Shown: positions 9,284-17,790, counted from the first letter of the stretch. The stretch is 64,000 nt of DNA from JABCYV01 sp963696025 (GCA_963696025.1 CAVOII010000010.1:124001-188000); one strand, 5' to 3'. Program-made: numbers and translations. The notes: generated from the letters alone by a model not told the origin.

Positions 9284-9697
9284 ATGAATAGGACAGACCT
9301 GCAAAATCTGGCCGAGGAAAGACTGGGTGATGCTCAGGCTCTGCTGGCACGCAATCGCTATGGAGGAGCATATTATATCGTCGGGTAAGCGGTCGAATGC
9401 GGCCTCAAAGCATGCGTTGCGAAGCTGACGAGGGCCGAAGATTTCTACGATAAGAATCTGGCTCGTAAGATTTTCCAACATAACCTTGCAGAGCTGGCGA
9501 ATTATGAGCGTCTTTCGGCGGTCATTGAGCAATCAGGCAAAGTGGATCCAGTTTTTGAAGCGAATTGGGCGCAAGTGAGTCTTTGGAACGAAGAAAGCCG
9601 CTATGAGACTCACACGCAAACGGAAGCCGAGCAGATGAATAAAGCAGTACAGGACCCGACCCACGGAGTGATGCAATGTATAAGACGGTATTGGTAA
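9284..9697 (+). pseudogene. HEPN-domain protein interrupted by an in-frame TAA
   Basis: Reading from ATG 9284 gives MNRTDLQNLAEERLGDAQAL and then AYYIVG, followed by TAA at 9386-9388. The same frame continues uninterrupted as AVECGLKACVAKL up to a stop at 9695-9697. HEPN proteins typically read AYYLAGYAVECALKA here, so the TAA sits exactly where a Tyr codon (TAT/TAC) is expected. One substitution, or a sequencing error, explains it. A possible RX4H motif (RKIFQH) lies after the stop. The 3' end overlaps the next gene by 22 bases, typical of a coupled two-gene cassette. Full length would be about 137 residues. Confidence 0.8.
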
Positions 9698-10056
9698 AGC
9701 AGATGACCGAGGACGGGGCAAAGCTTCTTCAGCAGTTGGACAAGCTTGGCATTTCTGTGCTCGCGGCTGCATGGTTTGAAGATCCTGACCAAATGTCATG
9801 GAAGCTTGTAATTGTTACCTCCGTGGCGAGTAATCCGGGGCCCCTTGAGGCGTATATGCAGATTCAATATGTAATGAGTGGCCTCAATCTCAATATTTCG
9901 CTTGATGACATCGTTGTGATGAGTCCGAATTCGGGCAAATTTGAGGGGTTCAAACGAACGATGGAAGGTGTCGCCAAGGGCGCGTTGCTGCATCCGAAGG
10001 GCTCGGAAGGGGTGGCATTCGACGACGCCTACGTTTACCGCTGGTTGGAGAAATAG
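9676..10056 (+). CDS. Unknown protein encoded with the interrupted HEPN gene
   Basis: 126 residues, soluble, no signal peptide. It begins MYKTVLVKQMTEDGAKLLQQ and has mixed alpha/beta character. No nucleotidyltransferase GSxxxxxxxDxD motif is present, so it is not an obvious MNT antitoxin, and no family was recognised. The ATG at 9676 lies inside the last codons of the HEPN frame, which suggests translational coupling and a joint function, perhaps as a toxin-antitoxin-like or RNA-processing pair. That function is inference from gene order only. Confidence 0.7.
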   Translation: MYKTVLVKQMTEDGAKLLQQLDKLGISVLAAAWFEDPDQMSWKLVIVTSVASNPGPLEAYMQIQYVMSGLNLNISLDDIVVMSPNSGKFEGFKRTMEGVAKGALLHPKGSEGVAFDDAYVYRWLEK

Positions 10057-10113
10057 ACTGACCCAGCCTTCACGGGTAAGGCTTTCAATGGAAGCTATCC
10101 TTCTGACCGCACT

Positions 10114-10446
10114 GTGAATGATCGTGTCTCCTACTCGCTTGGTACCCTTCTCGGAATCACTGCGGGATTTCTGGATGTAAAGTTCGGCGACCTGTTGCTC
10201 ACCGCACTCTTCGTCCTTGCTGCCACCATGTTGTTGGGTGCGCTGCGCCCGGAACGACCCTGGCGATGGACTCTGCTGGTTGGATTTTTTGTTCCGCTCG
10301 TCCAATTGCTGGCTTTTTTCTTGTTAACCCAAAACCCTTATCGCGCGCAGATCTACGAATCATTCCTCGGATTTTTGACTGGGATTGCGGGTGCCTACGG
10401 CGGGGCAATCGCGCGCCGCGGATGGAATGAGCTGATTGGCAAGTGA
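10114..10446 (+). CDS. Small integral membrane protein, unknown function
   Basis: 110 residues beginning with a GTG codon. Three hydrophobic segments (about residues 8-42, 50-70 and 82-98) are separated by short basic loops. No family was recognised. It follows the HEPN-partner gene by 57 bases and could share its transcript. The start is uncertain because no strong Shine-Dalgarno is visible. Confidence 0.6.
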   Translation: MNDRVSYSLGTLLGITAGFLDVKFGDLLLTALFVLAATMLLGALRPERPWRWTLLVGFFVPLVQLLAFFLLTQNPYRAQIYESFLGFLTGIAGAYGGAIARRGWNELIGK

Positions 10447-10449
10447 GCT

Positions 10450-10530
10450 CTCAGCCATCAGTATCAGCTTTCAGTCGTCTTTAGTAAAGCTGAGCGCGAA
10501 AGCTGCGGCCGACGGCTGATGGCCGTAGTG
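10450..10530. repeat. Imperfect inverted repeat, dispersed-repeat-like
   Basis: The arms GCCATCAG (near 10455) and CTGATGGC (near 10518) are inverted copies that bracket a further mirror-like stretch (CAGCTTTCAG / AAAGCTG). It sits between the membrane protein and the metallo-hydrolase. A similar CTGACGGCTGAT style appears in the clpC terminator at 63546-63570. No T-run marks it as a terminator. Confidence 0.4.
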
Positions 10531-10597
10531 CTCAAAGGTCTCTGGATAACCAAAAAGTTACTCCCGTTTCCACAGTGGCAGCGCGTATGCTCGGGCC

Positions 10598-11413
10598 ATG
10601 GGAGTTTCGGTCTCGGTGCTGGCCAGCGGCAGCCGGGGAAACAGCGCCATTGTTTCCAGTTCGCGCACACACATTCTAGTGGACGCAGGCATTTCCTGTC
10701 GCGAGACTTTCAAACGCATGAAGGCTGCGGGCGGCCTTGCCGGGTATGATCCTGGCGCGCTTACCGCGATCCTGGTTACACACGAGCACTCCGATCACGT
10801 CTACGGGTTGCTGGTTTTGGCTCGAAAGCTCAACATTCCTGTCTTCATGACTGGCGCCACCCACCACGCCTGGGCCCGATCGATACGCGATGCGGTCGGC
10901 GAACGTCCTGAACTCCGCAAGCTCGAGGCATTTTCTTCCGGACACTGCTTCCACATTGGCGATATCGCGATTACACCCTTCACCATTCCGCACGATGCCG
11001 TCGATCCCGTGGGCTTCACTTTTCGCGCCGAAGGCATCAAAATCGGCATTGCCACTGATCTCGGGCGCATGTCGGGCAATGTGCGCGATGCGCTGCGTGG
11101 CTGCGATGTTTTAGTGATCGAGTCCAATCACGACATTGAGAAACTGCGTATTGGGCCTTATCCCTGGTCGGTGAAACAACGGGTCGGCAGCCCTACTGGA
11201 CATCTGTCGAATGAACGGCTCGCGGAATTCTTTAGCACCGATTATGATGGGATTGCATCATACATAGTGCTGGCGCATCTCTCCGAGCAGAATAATGACC
11301 CCGAGTTGGCCCGCCAATCGGCAGAAAAGGCCCTGGGCCCGCAGCAGACGTTGCTGCACAATCGCCTGCTGCTGGCGACACAATCCGAGCCGATGGAAGC
11401 GATCCGGCTGTAG
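10598..11413 (+). CDS. MBL-fold metallo-hydrolase, YycJ/WalJ-like
   Basis: A 271-residue cytoplasmic metallo-beta-lactamase-fold protein. The zinc motif THEHSDH is at residues 61-67. Further ligands are visible in FTIPHDAVDPVGF, IGIATDLG and VIESNHD. The N-terminus (VSVLASGSRGNSAIV) and overall length match the YycJ/WalJ/VicX group, nuclease-like MBL proteins tied to DNA repair or cell-wall signalling in other bacteria. Six bases separate it from the following membrane-protein gene, so the two probably form an operon. Confidence 0.9.
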   Translation: MGVSVSVLASGSRGNSAIVSSSRTHILVDAGISCRETFKRMKAAGGLAGYDPGALTAILVTHEHSDHVYGLLVLARKLNIPVFMTGATHHAWARSIRDAVGERPELRKLEAFSSGHCFHIGDIAITPFTIPHDAVDPVGFTFRAEGIKIGIATDLGRMSGNVRDALRGCDVLVIESNHDIEKLRIGPYPWSVKQRVGSPTGHLSNERLAEFFSTDYDGIASYIVLAHLSEQNNDPELARQSAEKALGPQQTLLHNRLLLATQSEPMEAIRL

Positions 11414-11419
11414 TGGACT

Positions 11420-11860
11420 ATGAGTGAATGCGTTGATCCCATTGTCGGCAAGATCCTGGCGGGCTGGCGCTACGATATTTCCGGCATTGCGCTTGAAATG
11501 CGTGGCGACTACGAGGACCACTTCGTGGCTTGCGCTCGTTGCCGCTCGCGTCAACACCTGCATCGCACCATCGACGTTTCGTTGATTGCGTTGGCTTCGG
11601 TTTCGGCCGGGGTTTTTCTGCTTGCTTTTGGCGTGATTCGCCATTTTGGCCCGCGCCATGCTTTCTGGCTGGAACTCGCGGCCCTGGCCGGTTTTGCCCT
11701 TTCCCTCCTGATTTGGCTCGTCGTTGCGGTTGCCACTCCGGCGCCGATGGCGGTGGTAGATGCAGCCAAAATAGGGGCGCGCCACGTGCATGACCGCCTT
11801 CCCGCAGAGATTCGCGATCGGCTACCCGAAGAGCTGCGCCTGAAGATTACTGGCTCATAG
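11420..11860 (+). CDS. Membrane protein of unknown function with N-terminal CxxC
   Basis: 146 residues. A soluble N-terminus carrying CARC (a possible zinc or redox pair) is followed by two membrane segments (about 50-72 and 80-102) and a C-terminal amphipathic tail rich in Arg and Glu (VHDRLPAEIRDRLPEELRLK). It begins six bases after the metallo-hydrolase stop and is probably cotranscribed with it. No named family was recognised. Confidence 0.75.
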   Translation: MSECVDPIVGKILAGWRYDISGIALEMRGDYEDHFVACARCRSRQHLHRTIDVSLIALASVSAGVFLLAFGVIRHFGPRHAFWLELAALAGFALSLLIWLVVAVATPAPMAVVDAAKIGARHVHDRLPAEIRDRLPEELRLKITGS

Positions 11861-11934
11861 GGGCTTCCGCAATTTGACCCGGATTGTTAAAATAGCAAAG
11901 CTTATTCCTCCCCCCCGCATCACGTTATTGACCA

Positions 11935-12291
11935 ATGGCGACCGTCTCAAAGGTGCTTCCATTTCTGCTGCTAGCAGGGATGACTGCGAGTTCGCTGGCA
12001 GCTCAAATTCCGGCGCTAACAGCCACCGTGCACGAGCCGTCCCCAGGCTGTCACGAACACCGCGGTAAAGTTCCAGCTCCCGAGCCTGTGAGTCACCGCT
12101 GTTGTCAGATGGGCCATCAGTCAGCGATTCTGCCGCCATCTCTTTCTTCAGCCGATCGACCGGCGCTGATTTATATCTCCCTCACGGCAGAATTGACGCA
12201 GCCTTCGTCTTCGCTGGCCGTGCTCGACAGCTTCCGAAACCTGTTGAATTTGTCCACGACCCTCCCTAGCGCTGCCCCCCTGCGTCTGTAA
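11935..12291 (+). CDS. Small secreted Cys/His-containing protein, possibly metal related
   Basis: 118 residues with a signal peptide (MATVSKVLPFLLLAGMTASSLAA). The mature part has clustered potential metal ligands (CHEH, then HRCCQMGH) at about residues 39-60 and a low-complexity tail. The next gene is a Met/His-rich outer-membrane-type protein, so a shared role in copper or other metal handling is suggested. This is inferred from ligand content and position; no family was recognised. Confidence 0.6.
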   Translation: MATVSKVLPFLLLAGMTASSLAAQIPALTATVHEPSPGCHEHRGKVPAPEPVSHRCCQMGHQSAILPPSLSSADRPALIYISLTAELTQPSSSLAVLDSFRNLLNLSTTLPSAAPLRL

Positions 12292-12360
12292 AACCGGCGG
12301 ATTTCTATCATCGGTTGCTTTCGCTGTTTTTGCGCAATTGACGGATTGGGGGATTCATTC

Positions 12361-13761
12361 GTGCGCCGCTTACTCTTTTTCGCAGTCGCAATTCTTGCCT
12401 TTTTTTCGTTCGAACCGGCTTTGGCCCAAATGACGGTTGAGACAACTTATCAGAGCATGGACATGCCTGTGCCTGACCATTCCGTTCAGGACCAATCGAG
12501 TTCTGCAATGGCGAACATGTCCGGTATACGTATGTCTGGTATGGACATGTCTGGCATGGATATGGACCAGCAATCATCTCTTCCGTCTCCACATGCTGGT
12601 TCTGGCACGGCCTGGCAGCCAGCTTCGGTTCCCGCTCACCTATGGATGACGTCTTGGAACAACTGGGACCTGATGGCTCACGGCGCGATCTTCATCACTC
12701 ACAACCAGCAGGGAGGCCCACGCGGAGAGGGCAAGGCCGAATCGGTCAACTACGCGATGCTGATGGAGCAACACGCGCTTGGTAAGGGCACTATCCTTTT
12801 TCGCCAGATGTTTTCCGCCGAATCGCTGACCTCACCCCATCCTGGCTTTCCCTTGCTCTTCCAGACGGGAGAAACCTACCATGGACAGCCTCTAGTCGAT
12901 CACCAGCATCCCCACAATGTTTTCGGCGAGCTTTCCGCGCTTTACACGCTGCGCGTCAGCGAAAAAGTTTCCTGGCTGGTCTATGGCGGGCCTTCCGCCG
13001 AACCGGCGCTGGGTCCGGTCACTTACATTCATCGTGAGTCGGCGTCAGAAAATCCTGCGGCGCCGCTTAGTCATCATCTGCAAGATTCCACCCACACCAG
13101 CTTCGGCGTGGTGACGACTGGATTCATCTTTGATTTGTTCAAGCACACTGGACTCAAGCTGGAGGCGTCGGCCTTCAATGGTCACGAGCCCAACGAGCAG
13201 CGCTGGAGCATCCAGCTTGCTGCACTCGATTCATGGTCGTTTCGGGCCAGCGTCGCGCCTACTCGCAACTGGGTTGCGACCTACAGCTACGGCCGCCTGC
13301 AGCGTCCCGAGGCTGCGGAGCCAGGGAACGAGATGCGGCAGATTGCATCGCTCGAATACAACCAGCCACTCTCAGGAAAGAATCTGGGGGAAGGGAACTG
13401 GGCTACCACGCTGGTGTGGGGACGCAAGCGCAAAGAACTGAATAACACAATTCTGAACAGCTATCTGCTGGAATCGACCTTAAATTTTCGGCGGCGTAAC
13501 TACGCCTACACTCGCCTGGAGTTGGTAGACAAAGACGAACTGTTTCCACAGGCAGCCACGCATCCTGCTTACCGCATTTGCGCCTATACTTTTGGCGGTG
13601 TGCGTGATCTGGTGCAGAACCATCATTGGCAGCTGGGCTTGGGCGCGGACGTGACGTTCTATTCCAAGCCGCCAGTTCTGGATCCGTTTTATGGCAATAA
13701 TCCGGTGTCTTTTCACGTTTTCCTGCGAGTGCGGCCGGGGCTGAGCCACCACGGGCACTGA
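12361..13761 (+). CDS. Outer-membrane beta-barrel protein with Met/Asp/His-rich N-terminus (CopB/PcoB-like, putative)
   Basis: 466 residues from a GTG start at 12361, chosen because GGGGGA lies 8 bases upstream. A signal peptide ends near residue 24 (SFEPALAQ). The mature N-terminus has methionine repeats (MDMPVPDH, MSGMDMSGMDM), as seen in copper-resistance outer-membrane proteins of the CopB/PcoB type. His clusters (DHQHPHN, HHLQDSTH) follow. The rest is alternating aromatic and polar beta-strand sequence ending in HVFLRVRPGLSHHGH. It would bind or pass metal at the outer membrane. The barrel and metal role are inference from composition, since full-length family identity could not be checked. 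Confidence 0.65.
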   Translation: MRRLLFFAVAILAFFSFEPALAQMTVETTYQSMDMPVPDHSVQDQSSSAMANMSGIRMSGMDMSGMDMDQQSSLPSPHAGSGTAWQPASVPAHLWMTSWNNWDLMAHGAIFITHNQQGGPRGEGKAESVNYAMLMEQHALGKGTILFRQMFSAESLTSPHPGFPLLFQTGETYHGQPLVDHQHPHNVFGELSALYTLRVSEKVSWLVYGGPSAEPALGPVTYIHRESASENPAAPLSHHLQDSTHTSFGVVTTGFIFDLFKHTGLKLEASAFNGHEPNEQRWSIQLAALDSWSFRASVAPTRNWVATYSYGRLQRPEAAEPGNEMRQIASLEYNQPLSGKNLGEGNWATTLVWGRKRKELNNTILNSYLLESTLNFRRRNYAYTRLELVDKDELFPQAATHPAYRICAYTFGGVRDLVQNHHWQLGLGADVTFYSKPPVLDPFYGNNPVSFHVFLRVRPGLSHHGH

Positions 13762-13844
13762 AAAACTTGCAGATGTCGTGCTCTTTTTCGTCCCCCGCCG
13801 TCCCTCCAATGAGATAGCCTGAGAAAAGACTCAGCGGAGGCCCC

Positions 13845-14588
13845 GTGTCCATCAATACTCCCGAAGAGCTGGCCAGCATGCGTGCCGTGGGCGAGATCGT
13901 GCGTCTGATGCTTGACGCCATGAAGCAGGCAGTTCGTTCCGGAGTAACCACGGCTGAGCTGGACGAAATTGGCGCCCAGGTGATGCGCCAGCACGGAGCC
14001 CAATCCGGTCCTCAACTGGTGTACAAGTTTCCGGGTGTGAACTGCATCAGCGTGAATGACGAAGCGGTGCATGGCATTCCCGGCGAGAGGACGGTGCAGG
14101 AGGGCGATCTGGTGAAACTCGACGTGACGGTTGAAAAAGATGGTTTCATGGCAGACGCCGCGATCACGGTCGGGGTTGGCCAGGTTCCGGAAGAGAGCGA
14201 ACGCCTGATTGCTTGCGCCGAGCGGGCTTTTGATAAGGCGATGCTGGTGGCGCGGGCCGGCTTTCGCGTATCAGAGATTGGCCGCGCGGTCGAGCGTGAA
14301 GTACGTCGCACCGGCTTCTCGGTGATTCGCGATCTGGGTGGACACGGCATCGGCCGCACCATCCACGAAGCGCCCCGCGTCCCCAATTTCGCCGACCCCG
14401 GCGCGACCGAGATTCTGACCGAAGGCTTGGTCATCACAGTCGAGCCCATTATCGCGGCCGGATCGGGTAGAGCCGTCGTGGCCAAAGACGGCTGGACGGT
14501 TTGCACGGCGGATCGCAGACCGTCGGCCCACTACGAACACACTTTGGTGATAACAAAGGGTGAACCCATTCTGCTGACTGCGGCCTAA
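13845..14588 (+). CDS. map: Methionine aminopeptidase, type I
   Basis: A 247-residue cytoplasmic dinuclear metallopeptidase that removes initiator Met from new proteins. All five metal ligands can be seen in context: two Asp in KLDVTVEKDGFMADAA, His in GHGIGR, Glu in ITVEPII and Glu in HYEHTLVI. CISVNDEAVHGIP is also typical. The start is GTG at 13845, preceded by a purine-rich AGCGGAGG. The length matches type I enzymes without extensions. It stands alone and is convergent with the pqq operon; a second map copy with the ribosomal operons is common in this phylum. Confidence 0.96.
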   Translation: MSINTPEELASMRAVGEIVRLMLDAMKQAVRSGVTTAELDEIGAQVMRQHGAQSGPQLVYKFPGVNCISVNDEAVHGIPGERTVQEGDLVKLDVTVEKDGFMADAAITVGVGQVPEESERLIACAERAFDKAMLVARAGFRVSEIGRAVEREVRRTGFSVIRDLGGHGIGRTIHEAPRVPNFADPGATEILTEGLVITVEPIIAAGSGRAVVAKDGWTVCTADRRPSAHYEHTLVITKGEPILLTAA

Positions 14589-14604
14589 GGCTGACGCTTC
14601 AGAT

Positions 14605-15723
14605 TTATCGCCCGGGCTGCCGACGGTAAGACCAAAACCCTTCCGGTTGTTCGCCAACTTGCGTATGAGCAGCCGAGACCGAGTTCGCGTTGACACGCGC
14701 CACTACTTCTTCGATGAGCGCGTGTTTCGGCGCTAGGGAACAAGCCGGGTCGGTGGACGCCGCATCTCCGGCGACGAGGAAAGCCTGACAGCGGCAACCG
14801 CCGAAGTCCAGGGCGCGGCGGTCACAACTTCTGCACGGTTCGGGCATCCACTGATCACCGCGGAACCTCTGAAAAGCATCCGACTCGCCCCAGATCCATT
14901 CCAGAGAATGTTCGCGAACGCTCTCGAATCGCAGTCCGGGAATTACTCCAGCGGCGTGGCAGGGCAGAGCTTTCCCGGCGGGGTCGATGATTAACTGCTG
15001 CCGGCCCCAGCCTCCCATGCAGGCTTTCGGGTAGCGGGCATAGTAGTCGGGAACAACGGCCTCGAGATGAATGCGTCCGGCCAGGCGGTCTCGCGCCGCC
15101 GCGACAGTCCGCAGCGACGCATCAACTTGATCGTGCGTAGGAAGCAGCGCATCGCGATTCTCGAACGCCCAACCGTAGTACTGCACATGGGCGATTTCCA
15201 TGCGGTCGGGATGGAGTGATTCGGCGAGCGCAATCATTTCCTCGAGATGATCGAGGTTCTGCCGATGCACCACCATGTTGATGGTGAAAGCCACGCCTGA
15301 GCGGCGGATCAGGGGCGCCAGTTCTACTTTGAGCGCATGGGCCCGCGCACCTGCGATCCAGTCGGCGCTGGATTCGCGCGAGTCCTGGAAGCTGAGCTGC
15401 ACGTGATCGAGACCCGCCTTCACCAGTGCCTTAATGCGAGTTTCAGACAATCCGACGCCCGAAGTAATCAGGTTTGTGTACAGTCCGGTGGCGTGAGCGG
15501 CATCCACAAGTTCGGTCAAATCCAGACGCGCCAGCGGCTCTCCGCCGGTCAGATGAAGATGGAGAACTCCGAGCTTCGACGCTTGTTGGAGAATGCCAAC
15601 CCACTCTTGTGTGGTCAGTTCCAAAGATGTGCCAGCCAGTTGCAGCGGGTTTGAGCAATACGCGCAGTGCAGAGGACAACGATGGGTTATTTCCGCGATC
15701 AGGGCAAGAGGATTAGGAACCAT
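14605..15723 (-). CDS. pqqE: PqqE, PqqA peptide cyclase (radical SAM)
   Basis: A 372-residue radical SAM enzyme that joins the Glu and Tyr side chains of PqqA, the first step of PQQ formation. The N-terminal CxxxCxxC motif is HRCPLHCAYC. LTGGEPL follows. The C-terminal SPASM cysteines appear in CMGGWG, LPCHAAG, CRSCDRR and GGCRCQAF, which would bind auxiliary iron-sulfur clusters. The ATG shares one base with the pqqD stop (TAATG), indicating coupling. Length and motifs agree with canonical PqqE. It is the last gene of the cluster and converges on map. Confidence 0.97.
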   Translation of the reverse strand: MVPNPLALIAEITHRCPLHCAYCSNPLQLAGTSLELTTQEWVGILQQASKLGVLHLHLTGGEPLARLDLTELVDAAHATGLYTNLITSGVGLSETRIKALVKAGLDHVQLSFQDSRESSADWIAGARAHALKVELAPLIRRSGVAFTINMVVHRQNLDHLEEMIALAESLHPDRMEIAHVQYYGWAFENRDALLPTHDQVDASLRTVAAARDRLAGRIHLEAVVPDYYARYPKACMGGWGRQQLIIDPAGKALPCHAAGVIPGLRFESVREHSLEWIWGESDAFQRFRGDQWMPEPCRSCDRRALDFGGCRCQAFLVAGDAASTDPACSLAPKHALIEEVVARVNANSVSAAHTQVGEQPEGFWSYRRQPGR

Positions 15724-15998
15724 TAGAAATCCACAACGCGCTTCTGCTGCAAACGTTCAAGAAAGCTAGCCACGTCATTGCGAACCTTCTCCGGGTCTGC
15801 GCCGTTATACACAGCCTGCAATTCCTTCACGATCTCCTGAAAAGTACGTTGACCGTCGCAGCGTTCAAGAATCGCGTAACCCGTCCCTTCGAGGCGGAGA
15901 GCACCCTCGGGAAATAAAAGCGTGCGTTTCTCAGCGTCACCCCTCCAGCGGCAACCGGCAGCCAGACGAGGCTGACTGGAATCCTGGGGACGGGCCAC
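15723..15998 (-). CDS. pqqD: PqqD, PqqA chaperone for PqqE
   Basis: A 91-residue peptide-recognition protein that presents PqqA to PqqE. It contains the family patterns LLFPEGALRLEGTGYAIL and FLERLQQKRVVDF. The GTG at 15998 is taken as start because it lies two bases after the pqqC stop, has a GAGGAG Shine-Dalgarno about 10 bases upstream, and gives the usual ~92-residue length. The longer frame to 16097 overlaps pqqC and lacks family sequence. PqqD is a separate gene here and is not fused to PqqC or PqqE. Confidence 0.93.
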   Translation of the reverse strand: MARPQDSSQPRLAAGCRWRGDAEKRTLLFPEGALRLEGTGYAILERCDGQRTFQEIVKELQAVYNGADPEKVRNDVASFLERLQQKRVVDF

Positions 15999-16000
15999 GC

Positions 16001-16762
16001 TCAGTGCTCCTCGGGGCGAAACGCTCCCGGCGGAGGCCATCCTGGCTCGACATAAGCGTAGTAGAGCGCATCCAACTGGGCCCAGAGAATGTCGCATTTT
16101 TCGCGCAGGGCCTGAATGGCGGACTCCTGCTCAGCGCGTGTGTGTGCGTGGTCGGACACATATTGCGATGCAAAATCAGCATCAGCCGGGGCTTGATTCA
16201 GTCGGGCCTCGAAATAGTCTAGGCCCCCCGCCAGCCAGGGATAAAACTGGCGGAGCGCTCCCAAGCGTAAGGAAATGAGATCCTGAGAGAAGAGTTCCGT
16301 TAGCGACGAGGCGACGGCTTCGAGCAAAGAGCGATTTCTAACCAAATCAAGATAAGCATTCACCGCATAGCGCACGCCGGGCAGCACCTCGTCGCACTTG
16401 ATCACTCGTTCCCGACTCAAACCTGCCGCTTCCGCCAGCCGCAGCCAGCGTTCGATGCCCCCTACCGGCGTTGCATCTCCGTCGTGATCGAGAACACGCT
16501 TGCGCCAGGCACGACGGAAGTGGGGATCATCACTGCGAGAAAGGATGATGGCATCTTTAATCGGGATGCGGCTCTGGTAGTAGTAGCGGTTCAGCGTCCA
16601 GGCCTGGAGCTGTGCCCGGGTCAAACGGCCTTCGTGCATCAACAGGTGGAAAGGATGACGGTGGTGGTAGCGCTCTTCGCCTACCTTGCGCAGCTGCGCA
16701 CGCAACTCCTCCGCGGAAAGCAGGCGTGAATCGATCCGTGGGTCTACACTTCGAAGTGCCAT
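16001..16762 (-). CDS. pqqC: PqqC, pyrroloquinoline-quinone synthase
   Basis: A 253-residue cofactor-less oxidase that carries out the final ring closure and eight-electron oxidation to PQQ. The all-helical fold signature is visible in YHHRHPFHLLMHEGRL, LNRYYYQSRIPIKDA, HDGDA and FASQYVSDHAHTRAEQE. The ATG at 16762 (MALRSVDP) is preferred; it overlaps the end of pqqB by 19 bases. It is cotranscribed with pqqA, B, D and E. Confidence 0.96.
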   Translation of the reverse strand: MALRSVDPRIDSRLLSAEELRAQLRKVGEERYHHRHPFHLLMHEGRLTRAQLQAWTLNRYYYQSRIPIKDAIILSRSDDPHFRRAWRKRVLDHDGDATPVGGIERWLRLAEAAGLSRERVIKCDEVLPGVRYAVNAYLDLVRNRSLLEAVASSLTELFSQDLISLRLGALRQFYPWLAGGLDYFEARLNQAPADADFASQYVSDHAHTRAEQESAIQALREKCDILWAQLDALYYAYVEPGWPPPGAFRPEEH

Positions 16763-17703
16763 CCGTCTTCCGCGACCTCCCAACCTGCGTCACGCACCTG
16801 CCGATATTCGGGCCCGGATTCATCCAGCATAGGGTTGGTGTTGTTGACATGCACGAAAATTTTTCTGGGAGAGCGCAATCCCGCCAACAGCTGCAGGCTC
16901 CCTTCGGTTGAAGATACAGGGATGTGTCCCATTTGACGCGCCGTTTGGCCCCCGCCTTGGATCGGGATAAGCTCGTCATCGCTCCAGAAAGTTCCGTCAA
17001 ACAGCAACACATCCGTCGATTCAAGCGATTCCAGTTGTCGCAGCAGAGCATCGTCTACTCGTGGGACAGCTGGGAAGTAGGCGAGGCGTCCCCCAGGGTC
17101 CCCTCGAGTATTCACGATGACCCCTAGCAACGCTTCTTGCGGCTTGAGCGCGGCGGCGCGAGCCGATGAGACGTAAGCCGGATAGCGCGATGGTAATGGC
17201 ACCGGCAAGCAGCGCAGCACCGCTTGCTCATCCAAGGAACCTTCGCAAACAGTGGGAGCAAGTGCAAAGGAACCACTTGGAACAATGTCGGTCCATTGCG
17301 CCTGGTTTGGTACGCGCTGGAGCATGGCGAACATGCTGTTGTCGTCGCGGACAACGCTGCGGACCGAGGCGGTGGCGAAAATTTGAAGAGGCTGCAGTTC
17401 GCGTAGCAGCAACAGTCCCAGAGCCTGGTCCAAATCCGCGCTGGTGAGTACAACTCCAGAAATCGGAGACTGGCGGAGTCCATCACGGGGATGCAAAAAC
17501 GAATTCGCTTCGATCTGGCCGCGGAGATCGGGGGAGGCGTTGAGGAGAAACCAGGAATCAGTGTGGCAGCTGATGGCAACTTGTAACTGGCTACGCGCCT
17601 TACCAGAGAAAACACCGGCTCGCAGATGAGCGCAGTTGCGGCAAGCACAATTCCACTGCGGAAAACCACCCCCGGCAGCCGAGCCCAGGATTTCTACGCG
17701 CAT
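16744..17703 (-). CDS. pqqB: PqqB, MBL-fold oxidoreductase of PQQ biosynthesis
   Basis: A 319-residue metallo-beta-lactamase-fold protein, reported in other species as an iron-dependent hydroxylase acting on the cross-linked Tyr of PqqA. The start MRVEILGSAAGGGFPQWNC and the CRNC metal-site cysteines, then SGVVLTSADLDQALGLLLL, VLLFDGTFWSDDEL and HVNNTNPML match PqqB. It begins 9 bases after the pqqA stop and overlaps pqqC. Length is normal. Confidence 0.96.
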   Translation of the reverse strand: MRVEILGSAAGGGFPQWNCACRNCAHLRAGVFSGKARSQLQVAISCHTDSWFLLNASPDLRGQIEANSFLHPRDGLRQSPISGVVLTSADLDQALGLLLLRELQPLQIFATASVRSVVRDDNSMFAMLQRVPNQAQWTDIVPSGSFALAPTVCEGSLDEQAVLRCLPVPLPSRYPAYVSSARAAALKPQEALLGVIVNTRGDPGGRLAYFPAVPRVDDALLRQLESLESTDVLLFDGTFWSDDELIPIQGGGQTARQMGHIPVSSTEGSLQLLAGLRSPRKIFVHVNNTNPMLDESGPEYRQVRDAGWEVAEDGWHFEV

Positions 17704-17712
17704 CCGGAAGAA

Positions 17713-17790
17713 TTACAGTTCGGCGCAGGCGTAGGAATTGATCTCACAACCTAACTGGATAACTTCAAATTGAGGTTCGACCCATTGCAT
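17713..17790 (-). CDS. pqqA: PqqA, PQQ precursor peptide (25 residues)
   Basis: A very short gene immediately upstream of pqqB. Translation from ATG 17790 starts MQWVEPQFEVIQLG and ends with a segment holding the conserved Glu and Tyr in E-x-x-x-Y spacing (E16, Y20), the two residues whose carbon skeletons become PQQ. Cysteines flank them at 15 and 22. GGGA lies upstream of the ATG. The size, spacing motif and position nine bases before pqqB make the assignment firm. It completes pqqABCDE. Confidence 0.95.
   Translation of the reverse strand: MQWVEPQFEVIQLGCEINSYACAEL

Noticed and set aside
15999..16097. Longer pqqD frame beginning inside pqqC
   Set aside because: PqqD family sequence starts only at GTG 15998, which has its own Shine-Dalgarno and gives the usual length.
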